Source: Saprospiraceae bacterium (GTDB taxonomy: Bacteria; Bacteroidota; Bacteroidia; Chitinophagales; Saprospiraceae). From it: 47,547 bases of DNA. The number at the start of each line of letters is the position of its first letter. The first letter of the stretch is position 1. The position numbers were made by a program, and so were the translations under genes. Below the pieces are notes generated by a model that saw only the letters and a program-made list of their open reading frames with translations, made no database searches and was not told where the DNA came from. The stretch lies in contig JAEUUP010000094.1 in NCBI GenBank assembly GCA_016787525.1, positions 1 through 47,547 on the forward strand, read 5' to 3'. Below are positions 8,655 through 16,776 of this stretch, in pieces.

Positions 8655-10265
8655 ATGGGTGCTGAAATAAAAAATCGTACAGATTTACAAAACCTGTTTC
8701 AAGAAGGCGCTGTGCCTACTGCCAGCGACTTTAGAAGCCTTTTTGACTCCATTTTAGTTAAAAAAGACGATCGCTTCTTTGGCATGTGGTCAGAAAAAAA
8801 CAGTTATACTGAGGGGGATGTTGTTTTGTTTAAAGACATTGATAAAAAGGTAGGCATCTATGTTTTTACGGGAAAAAAACCTGATACTGAAGATAGAGAT
8901 TGTGACTGTACAGACGATTGTGGCAAAACGCCACCTAATAAATGTTGCTGTTGGCAATTGATACATCTTGATATTGACGATGGCGATTGGCAAATCGTCA
9001 AAGATACACCGAATCTCATGTATGCTAAAGTTTATGGCAGAATCGGCGTTGGCACAAACCAACCAACTGCATTTTTGCATCTCAACGATGGTACAGAAGG
9101 TGCTGGCAGCCAATACTTATTTAATCCAGAAGGCACTAAGAAAAAAGCGCACCTTAAAGTTATAAACTCTTACAAAAAAGACGATGAAAGTAGTTTATTG
9201 CCTAACCCTACTGAACTCAGCCAAATATTGGATAACGATATTGTAAGTTGGCTGACTAATACACCCTTGGGTTTTGTTTTTAAAAAAACAGCATCTCTTC
9301 AAACCAAGTCAAAATCTGAATTGGGTGGCGAAATGGGGCATCATATTGAGAAAGGGCATTCGCAAATAAGCAAATATGAAGATACCGTGCTTTTACTCAT
9401 TAATAACGATTCCAAAAATCAACCACTTATAGGTATTGGTACAAGCGCGCCAAAAACAACATTGGATGCTCGAAATGAAATTGCTGAAAATGCTATTACA
9501 CTGGATGTAAGCGATAAAATGCCACAATTGACACTCATCAAAATGACCGAAAACGGAGATGTGAAAGTGGTTGAAAACATTGATAGTCAATTCGTTACAT
9601 GGACAACAAATACTGCTTTGGGCTACCTTTTCAAAGATGAAGACAAAAGACTCACTGTCAGCTTTAGTGCTGAAGGCAATGTAGGCATTGGTACAGAGAC
9701 CCCTCAGTCAAAGTTAGAAATAGTGGACAAAAAAGGGCAATTGAGCTTCGATGCCACTGATGGACCTGCCTCTTTGGACATTGTCAATAACTTGTCGAAT
9801 GGCAACAAACAGAGTTTCAAGCTGGCTTCTCAGAAAAACGCTGCAGTTTTCTCGTCTGAAGCACCTGAAGGGTTTTTGTTTCAAAATGGTAGGCAAAAAA
9901 CCATGATGTCTATCGAGCCAGAACCAGATACCAACAATTTTAATCAATCCTTGCAAGGTGCCATTAATGCCAATGGTTTTTATGTGCGTTTGTTAACAGG
10001 TGAAGACACAAAAGAACTCAAATCAGGGTTGCAATTATTGGAAAAATTGAATCCTCGAATTGGTAACTACGAGGGTGATGATCATGTACAAATTGGTTTC
10101 ACGACCACGAAAAATATGCCTTCTGAAATTGTCCGCGAATTTTCAGATTCAGATAAAGGTATTGCTCAACAAAATCTTATTGCAATTTTAGTAAAAGCCG
10201 TGAAAGAGCTCAACGATAAAGTAATTTCATTGGAGAAACAACTGAATCCACCTACTAAAAAATGA
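8655..10265 (+). CDS. Fibre-like eCIS protein with GIGT repeats and chaperone-like C-terminus
   Basis: 536 residues. The N-terminus (TDLQNLFQEGAVPTASDFRS; FFGMWSEKNSYTEGDVVLF) looks like a particle-attachment domain. It is followed by an unusual cysteine-rich stretch at about 82-99 (CDCTDD..., NKCCCW). Three spaced repeats of the form GIGT..P...L (RIGVGTNQPTAFLHL, IGIGTSAPKTTLDA, VGIGTETPQSKLEI) are typical of trimeric tail-fibre shafts. The last roughly 90 residues (SGLQLLEKLNPRIGNYEG; LVKAVKELNDKVISLEKQL) resemble the intramolecular chaperone/coiled-coil ends of tail fibres (S74-like). It is the best candidate for a receptor-binding or fibre component; host range cannot be inferred. Confidence 0.65.
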   Translation: MGAEIKNRTDLQNLFQEGAVPTASDFRSLFDSILVKKDDRFFGMWSEKNSYTEGDVVLFKDIDKKVGIYVFTGKKPDTEDRDCDCTDDCGKTPPNKCCCWQLIHLDIDDGDWQIVKDTPNLMYAKVYGRIGVGTNQPTAFLHLNDGTEGAGSQYLFNPEGTKKKAHLKVINSYKKDDESSLLPNPTELSQILDNDIVSWLTNTPLGFVFKKTASLQTKSKSELGGEMGHHIEKGHSQISKYEDTVLLLINNDSKNQPLIGIGTSAPKTTLDARNEIAENAITLDVSDKMPQLTLIKMTENGDVKVVENIDSQFVTWTTNTALGYLFKDEDKRLTVSFSAEGNVGIGTETPQSKLEIVDKKGQLSFDATDGPASLDIVNNLSNGNKQSFKLASQKNAAVFSSEAPEGFLFQNGRQKTMMSIEPEPDTNNFNQSLQGAINANGFYVRLLTGEDTKELKSGLQLLEKLNPRIGNYEGDDHVQIGFTTTKNMPSEIVREFSDSDKGIAQQNLIAILVKAVKELNDKVISLEKQLNPPTKK

Positions 10266-10311
10266 ATAATCTGTATTGGAAAGGTTTAATAAAAAACAAT
10301 AGTACGATTTT

Positions 10312-10471
10312 AGAAACTGTTTTAAAACTTAAAAGTATAGTTACTCACTGTTTTTCTGCTCCGAAGGAGTCCCTTTGGACAAGCAGAAAAAAGCGTACAA
10401 AGAAGGATTTTTATAGCACGCATTTCGAGCGCAGCAAGAAACAGTGAGTGATAGGCTTTAAAACAGTTTCT
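10312..10471. repeat. MITE-like element with nested inverted repeats
   Basis: The 290-bp gap between the fibre-like gene and the 2068-residue gene is mostly this 160-bp element. Outer 15-bp arms (10312-10326 and 10457-10471) are perfect inverted repeats. Nested inside are an 11-bp pair (10343-10353 / 10439-10449, ACTCACTGTTT) and a 10-bp pair (10351-10360 / 10382-10391). The centre holds CCGAAGGAGTCCCTTTGGAC. The right inner portion (GCAAGAAACAGTGAGTGATAG) resembles the arms of the elements at 1-143 and 38529-38743. A 61-codon ORF through it looks spurious. A one-mismatch dispersed-motif copy follows at 10481-10490. Confidence 0.65.
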
Positions 10472-10555
10472 TAGACATTACTCCTCAGTATTTTTCTAAA
10501 TATTTAGTTATCAATAGATTAAACTAAATTTTTTAAAAAGTAAAGTATAAAATAT

Positions 10556-13500
10556 ATGTCAACAGCAGCCAAAGTATTGACACCTAAAACAGTTCGAGAA
10601 TTTCCCGAATACCTTGATTTTGAACGCTTGCGTTCGGAGGGGCTTCGGCATATCCAAAACTTGGCAGGCAATATTTGGACTGACCACAATAGCCACGACC
10701 CAGGTATCACTATTCTCGAAGTCTTGTGTTATGCACTAACCGATTTGGGCTACCGAACTCAATTGGATATCAGTGAACTGATTGCACCCAAAGAAGCAGA
10801 AACCAATGGTGATACCAATTTTAAAACCTCTGCTGAAATTTTGTCGTGCAACCCTCTAACCATTTTGGACTATCGAAAACTACTGATTGATATTGAAGGT
10901 GTTCGCAATGCTTGGCTTGAGCCTGCTGATAAGGATGCTATTTTCAAACAAGAAACACCTTTAGTTATTAATCTTAATCTAAGCCAAATTGAATTTTCAG
11001 AGAAAGTAAGAATTCCAGAAACAGGACAAGACGAAACATCAAAGCCACCACTTGTCATCAATGGTTTGTATCGGATATTATTAGAGTTAGACGATACCTT
11101 TATCAAACAAGAAAAAATAAAAGGCAACGACCCAACTGAACGCATTCTCAAGCAGGTGCATGAAATTTTGCACGCTCACCGCAACTTGGGCGAAGACTTT
11201 TTAGATATTCAAGTACTGAAAGACGAGTTCATAAGCATTTGTTCGGAAATAGAAATTACTGAAAAGGCTAACCCAAACGATGTTTTACTCGGTATTTTGG
11301 AGCAAGTACAGGAGTTTTTATCGCCAACCATCAAATTTTATACACTCAATGAGATGTTGCTCGAATTGGGTAAACCAATGGATGAGATTTTTGAAGGTCG
11401 CCCATTGCTCAAAAATTCGCATGGTTTTATCAATACCGATGACTTGGAAGCATTGGAACGACGCGATGAAATACACGTCTCCGACATTTACCGCATCATC
11501 CTCAATACTGAGGGGGTGGTTGCAATAAAAAAGTTGGTATTGATTAATGAAACCAATGGACTGAATAAAGAAGGTGAAGAATGGCTTTTACCCCTCAATT
11601 CAGCACAATATCGCCCCGTTTTAGGGGCTTTAAAATCAGCTCAGAAAATCATTTTCAGCAAGCGAGATGTTGGATACACTACTGATAATCAATACGTTGT
11701 CAGTATTTTTGAAAAACGATTAGCCAATCGCTTAAAGGTTTTGAAATCAACTGATGAACTCAACAGTGCTGTAAGATATGGTCTTTATAGGCAAGATTTA
11801 GGAGAGTATTACAGCATTCAAAATGACTTGCCCGCAACTTATGGCACAACCAAAGTCGCGTTTCCAAGTGGTACAAAAACACGCGAAGAGTTAATTCGTC
11901 AAAGTCAAGCCTTACAACTTAAAGGATATTTGTTGTTTTTCGACCGTCTTTTGACTAATTATTTAGCACAATTGGGCAACCTCCGTCATCTGTTCAGCAC
12001 GCACCTCGACCCTGATACGGATGCTGTGGCAAGTTTGGGCAATTTGAATGATGTAGCAATTCTTGAAAGACTCTTGCCGTTTGATGACAGCCGCGAAGCT
12101 ATTTTACTGAGAGGGCAAATGCCCTTCAAAAAAGGCGACCCAATTGCTGAAGTGTACGACCCAATCGCTGAAAAAAGGCGCATTTTCGCTACACCACAAG
12201 CTCGCGATTCGGCACTAACGCAGATTATCCTTGATTTCGATGCCGATAATATTACTGTTTATTTTAAAGAAAAGACAGATACCAACGGGTTTTATTTCAT
12301 AGTTGAAAGCAAACAAAGTCGTGCAGTAGCTTTGCGGAGTAGTAAAAATTACGAAACAGAAGCTAAAGCTCGTGAAGCATTTGGCGCAGTTCGTTTTTTA
12401 GCAACATTGGAGTCGAGTTATGAAAAACGTTTGTTGTATCCTGCAACAGAACATAAATATACGTTCGACTGGATTTTTCAATTTCCTGATTTTCAATATT
12501 TTATGCGGCAAGCAACAGAAACGAGGACTGACTATTTCCGTCGAAAAGAGGCTTTGCTTAACCATTTGGCAGGACGATTTGCAGAAGATTTTACGGACTA
12601 CACATTACTTATGTTCGGCTTGTCGAAAGGCAGCCCGATACAACCGACGGTCGAAACTTTTGCCCGTGACAAAGCTCGATTTATTGACCACTACGCCGAC
12701 ATCAGTCGCAACCGTGCCAAGGGCTTAAACCAACTTTTAGCACCCCCTCAGTATTGGCTAGGCAAAAACATCAGTGGTGTTGAAAATCGGGTAGCAACTA
12801 TGCTCGATTTCAATCGAAATGGTAATAAACAACTGAATTTTTTTGAAATTGTCGAAGACTTGCGTGTGTCGTTTGTGTTCAGAGACCGTCGTCAAAGTAT
12901 TTTGTTACAATCACCACATTGGGTTTATGATGTTGAATTTCAGGATTTTAAAAAGCAAGTAAAAACAGAAAACATTGATTTTGAACCATTTGAAAATGCT
13001 GCCGAGCAAGTTTTCGGGTTTCGTTTGCGCGATACTGAGGGGTGTGTTGTGGCGGTTCATCCCGATTTTTACGGTAGCGATATAAATCGCAACGCGATGA
13101 TGCGTTACACCCAACTCGTTGTACGTGATCGAGACCGCTTGCCAGTTGATTATGTGGCGATAGATGCTGCGTTTTATGCCCAAGTTTTGAAAAACAACAA
13201 AGTGGTTTGGCGAGCTTTGGAGTCGTCTAAAGATGAAACAGCAGCGCAAGTAGTTGGTTTACAGATTCGGCATTTGGCGGCGGATAAAAATTGTTATACA
13301 CCAATTGATGATTTAGTTTTGGGTTTTTCTTTCCAATTATTAAGAAAATCTACTGACCCAATGCCTTTAAATGGTCTGGCGAAGCACCCCATTTATTATA
13401 CGACTGCTGTTGAACGGAACACAGTGATGAATGATACTATTCAATTTTTTACTAAGAATCCACTCAAAGTTAAAGTCGCACAATTAGCAACACGTTACCA

Positions 13501-16500
13501 ATGGGTTTTGATTAGTGAAGGCAATTTGGTCTTGAGATGTCTTCATTTTTTTAAAACAAAAGACCAAGCCAATCTCGCTATGCGTCGGGCGATGGAAGGT
13601 ATTGTGGAAAAAAGACAATATGCACTAAAAGTCGGTAGCACGGCGGCAGGTAAATGGTTTGTTCATATTTTACAAATAAAAAATTATCCTTCCGAAAACC
13701 CTGAGACAATAAAAACGCCGATAGCGATAACCCCACTTTTTAACACTAAAAAAGAAGCCGAAGATGCCGCAAAATCATTGCGCGAAGATGCACAAAAGGC
13801 GTTAGAAACTATTGATAATCAAGAGGTTAGGCAAAATGAGGGAAAACCTATTTGTATAGAAATTCATGCAATAGAGGGTCAGTTTAAAGCCGTTTTGGTG
13901 AATGAAAAGAACGAAATTCAACTCGAAGCGCGTGAGCGTTACGATAGTGTAATGGCGGCAGAATTGGCTTTTGACAACGTTATGAAAGCAGCTTGTGCAG
14001 GCAATTGGTTAGATAAAAACCTGAATAATGGCTGCGATTGGGGCTTTTCTGTTACAGATAATTTCGGTTCTGATAAGATTATTGCTGAACACCCTCATTT
14101 CTATTTTCCAGAAGAAAAACGGAATGAGGCAAAAACAGTATTAAAAAAATGGGTATGCGAAAACTTTTCACCTATTTCTGTTGAGCAAATTATAGAGTCT
14201 TATCAATGGCAGTTAATTTGCCCTGATGGGCAAATTATACTGAGGGGAGTTCAAAATCAGACATCGGCAAATGCTGCAAAGGCTTACTTTGATGAAAGCA
14301 TTCGTCCAGTTTTGATTAATTTTAATGAAGGACTTATAGAAAAGCGGATATTTGAATATGGTTTTGATGTAAAAAAAGATGATGCAATCATCGGTGAACA
14401 CCCTTACATCTATCCAAGAGCCGAAATTTGTGATGCAGTTATTAAAAAATTGGTCACGTGCTTGACAAAAATAGTTTCGGAAAGTGAAGATGGTTTTGAC
14501 ACAATTAGACCTTGCGAATGTACAGACTCTAACGGCAAAATACGCAATAAAGCCCCACATCGTTGGCGTGTACGCGATGCTTACGATTGTTTGGCTATTT
14601 ACAAAACAGTTTTTGAGACTAAAGTGGCGGCTCAAGAGGCTTTACACAAATTGGCTAAAAGCCACCGTTGTACTCCCCCTCAGTATAGTTGCATCGTGGT
14701 AGGTAATGGTGCGCTTGTCAGCGATGGTTTAGGCTCTTGGCATTGGGCGGTGCGTAGTTCTACTCAGTTCTTCTGGCGAAGCCCAAAAAATTTTGCTTCA
14801 AAACAAGAAGCGAAGGCAGATTTCGACGCTCAATTAATGACTGTCATCACGGCAGCTCGCAATCTCGATAATTACCAAATCGCATGGAATTATGATTCAT
14901 TGTTAGAAGAATTTGAAAATTCTGAATTAACCAAACCCATTAAAGACAAGTTTTTGACTTTAGAACTGACGGATTCGCATGGTCGTATCCTAGCAGTGAC
15001 AGATAAAAACTATACTAACAATGCCGAAGCCCAAGTCGCTGTGAGTGAAAGGCACAATTACGCTTTGTTTTATCCTTTAGTTAATTTACCACAAGGCATT
15101 GTTTTTCAAATAGTTAGGCAAAGTGATTTACAAATTATTTGGTACAGTGCAAAGGTTTATAGCACTTGGCAAGATGCGCTTGCTGATTTTGATATTTTTA
15201 TTGATATGCTCGGTTTTGAAACACATTATCATTTGATAGGTGATGATGAATGTTGCGATAAAGAGACAAATTGTGGTTACCAAATAGCGTTAACTGAGGT
15301 TAAATTAGAAAGTGCAGACATTTTTAATACTCTCGAAAAAACAATCAATGAATCATCTTCGCTCCCCCTCAGTCAAATAGAAAAATCTACAGCTCAAACC
15401 TATGGCTGGCAACGAGTAGAACAGTTTTTGAGTGATTATCAAGTTACTGACCCACGTTTTGTGGTGCGTGTGTACGGCGACCCTACAGATGGCGGCACGT
15501 CTTATCGTTGGGCTTTGATGGACAAAAACTATGTTTTTATGCGGCATCCAATCGCATTTCATACGATTGTTGAACGAGAATTACGACGTGATACTCTTTT
15601 TGAACAAGGTCAACTTCGACTTGAGTTGGTCACTTCCAAAACGAATGCCCAAGCTATTATTGATGACTTAATTGCTAATAATAAAGCTGGTGCTGTCGCT
15701 GCTATGAGTAGCTTGGACAATTATTTCATCATTACAGAATCAAGTGATACACTCCAATATTTGATTGGTATCAAAACAGGTGTTTCTGGAGTTTTGACCG
15801 TTTTAGAACAGGAATTTACTCAGAAAGACATGGCTGATTTACTATCAGTAGTGACAAATCTCTATATTCTTACAAATCAAACTCAGATCATAGAGTTGCC
15901 CGAAGGAGGGAAAGGCATCGAAATACGTGGAGAAGTGGGCAGACAGTCGCGGGTTTTAGCGGGCTTGACCGAAGAAAATCGTCACGATTTTCCTAAAATA
16001 GCCGTCTTGTGGGAAACTATAATACCTTATGAAAAGGAAGTTGATTTAGCAAGTGCTTTACAAACCTACGATAGTTTATCAAAAGAAAAACAAAACCTCA
16101 TTGCTACCCAAGCTGTGGATGGTTCGTTTACTATCAGCTTAGCTAATCCAGCCCAAATACTAGCAGTCGCTCCACGCCGCTATCAGACTCAAACAGCGGC
16201 TTTGGAAGCTGCAAAAGAGGCTTTGACTTACATTGATACTGAGGGGTTTCATTTGCTCGAACATGTGTTGCTGCGACCGCGTCTAAAACCCAACCCGACA
16301 GTTTCGCAAACGGAACAAGACTTTTTATTGCCTATTTATTTGGATAAAGAATTTGTCATTGATTATCTGGGCAATGCCAATAAAGTTTCTCCTTTTGATA
16401 GATATGTCATGGGTGGCGACCCTTATTCGATGGTGGCTACGGTGGTTTTGCCTTACTGGTCACGTCGTTTTAGGAGTGTTGATTTTAGAGAATTTTTCGA

Positions 16501-16762
16501 GAATACACTTCGAAGGGAAACCCCTGCTCATATTTTTCTGAATATTTTATGGATTTCGCCCCAGCAAATGAAGGATTTTGAAAAAGCCTTGCGCTGCTGG
16601 CTACCCGAATTGCAGACACCGTCAACGCTTTCATTTGCTCAGCGAACGGCTTCATTGATTGATATACTGAGGGGTCTTCGGAATACTTTCCCGCCCGCTA
16701 TTTTGAGCAATTGTGGCGATGGTATTGCCCCTGTTATTTTGGATAAAACATCAATTGGTTAA
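10556..16762 (+). CDS. Giant eCIS baseplate protein with internal repeats (Afp12-like)
   Basis: 2068 residues. The N-terminus has a conserved eCIS-baseplate signature (SHDPGITILEVLCYALTDLG) and GYLLFFDRLLTNYLAQLGNL at about 460. The C-terminus has EGFHLLEHVLLRPRLKP, then VLPYWSRRFRSVDFREFFEN and RRETPAHIFLNILW, as in Afp12-type proteins. Between about 560 and 1900 lie roughly a dozen degenerate 60-100-residue units built as a 'W/F-x-hydrophobic' hairpin, a short strand, then an alanine-rich helix (YQWVLISEGNLVLRCLHFFK; YQWQLICPDGQIILRG; HRWRVRDAYDCLAIYKTVF; WHWAVRSSTQFFWRSPKNFA). They recall DUF1508/YegP-like folds, which is inference. The gene holds eight exact motif copies and a ninth near-copy. 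Confidence 0.75.
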   Translation: MSTAAKVLTPKTVREFPEYLDFERLRSEGLRHIQNLAGNIWTDHNSHDPGITILEVLCYALTDLGYRTQLDISELIAPKEAETNGDTNFKTSAEILSCNPLTILDYRKLLIDIEGVRNAWLEPADKDAIFKQETPLVINLNLSQIEFSEKVRIPETGQDETSKPPLVINGLYRILLELDDTFIKQEKIKGNDPTERILKQVHEILHAHRNLGEDFLDIQVLKDEFISICSEIEITEKANPNDVLLGILEQVQEFLSPTIKFYTLNEMLLELGKPMDEIFEGRPLLKNSHGFINTDDLEALERRDEIHVSDIYRIILNTEGVVAIKKLVLINETNGLNKEGEEWLLPLNSAQYRPVLGALKSAQKIIFSKRDVGYTTDNQYVVSIFEKRLANRLKVLKSTDELNSAVRYGLYRQDLGEYYSIQNDLPATYGTTKVAFPSGTKTREELIRQSQALQLKGYLLFFDRLLTNYLAQLGNLRHLFSTHLDPDTDAVASLGNLNDVAILERLLPFDDSREAILLRGQMPFKKGDPIAEVYDPIAEKRRIFATPQARDSALTQIILDFDADNITVYFKEKTDTNGFYFIVESKQSRAVALRSSKNYETEAKAREAFGAVRFLATLESSYEKRLLYPATEHKYTFDWIFQFPDFQYFMRQATETRTDYFRRKEALLNHLAGRFAEDFTDYTLLMFGLSKGSPIQPTVETFARDKARFIDHYADISRNRAKGLNQLLAPPQYWLGKNISGVENRVATMLDFNRNGNKQLNFFEIVEDLRVSFVFRDRRQSILLQSPHWVYDVEFQDFKKQVKTENIDFEPFENAAEQVFGFRLRDTEGCVVAVHPDFYGSDINRNAMMRYTQLVVRDRDRLPVDYVAIDAAFYAQVLKNNKVVWRALESSKDETAAQVVGLQIRHLAADKNCYTPIDDLVLGFSFQLLRKSTDPMPLNGLAKHPIYYTTAVERNTVMNDTIQFFTKNPLKVKVAQLATRYQWVLISEGNLVLRCLHFFKTKDQANLAMRRAMEGIVEKRQYALKVGSTAAGKWFVHILQIKNYPSENPETIKTPIAITPLFNTKKEAEDAAKSLREDAQKALETIDNQEVRQNEGKPICIEIHAIEGQFKAVLVNEKNEIQLEARERYDSVMAAELAFDNVMKAACAGNWLDKNLNNGCDWGFSVTDNFGSDKIIAEHPHFYFPEEKRNEAKTVLKKWVCENFSPISVEQIIESYQWQLICPDGQIILRGVQNQTSANAAKAYFDESIRPVLINFNEGLIEKRIFEYGFDVKKDDAIIGEHPYIYPRAEICDAVIKKLVTCLTKIVSESEDGFDTIRPCECTDSNGKIRNKAPHRWRVRDAYDCLAIYKTVFETKVAAQEALHKLAKSHRCTPPQYSCIVVGNGALVSDGLGSWHWAVRSSTQFFWRSPKNFASKQEAKADFDAQLMTVITAARNLDNYQIAWNYDSLLEEFENSELTKPIKDKFLTLELTDSHGRILAVTDKNYTNNAEAQVAVSERHNYALFYPLVNLPQGIVFQIVRQSDLQIIWYSAKVYSTWQDALADFDIFIDMLGFETHYHLIGDDECCDKETNCGYQIALTEVKLESADIFNTLEKTINESSSLPLSQIEKSTAQTYGWQRVEQFLSDYQVTDPRFVVRVYGDPTDGGTSYRWALMDKNYVFMRHPIAFHTIVERELRRDTLFEQGQLRLELVTSKTNAQAIIDDLIANNKAGAVAAMSSLDNYFIITESSDTLQYLIGIKTGVSGVLTVLEQEFTQKDMADLLSVVTNLYILTNQTQIIELPEGGKGIEIRGEVGRQSRVLAGLTEENRHDFPKIAVLWETIIPYEKEVDLASALQTYDSLSKEKQNLIATQAVDGSFTISLANPAQILAVAPRRYQTQTAALEAAKEALTYIDTEGFHLLEHVLLRPRLKPNPTVSQTEQDFLLPIYLDKEFVIDYLGNANKVSPFDRYVMGGDPYSMVATVVLPYWSRRFRSVDFREFFENTLRRETPAHIFLNILWISPQQMKDFEKALRCWLPELQTPSTLSFAQRTASLIDILRGLRNTFPPAILSNCGDGIAPVILDKTSIG

Positions 16763-16776
16763 CAAAAACCAAAGTC

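Noticed and set aside
10262-10447. 61-codon ORF after the fibre-like gene
   Set aside because: It runs through the palindromic element, and its composition follows the repeat rather than a protein.
12106-12116. ACTGAGAGGG as a motif copy
   Set aside because: It breaks the core G-run and matches no better than chance; counted neither as exact nor near copy.
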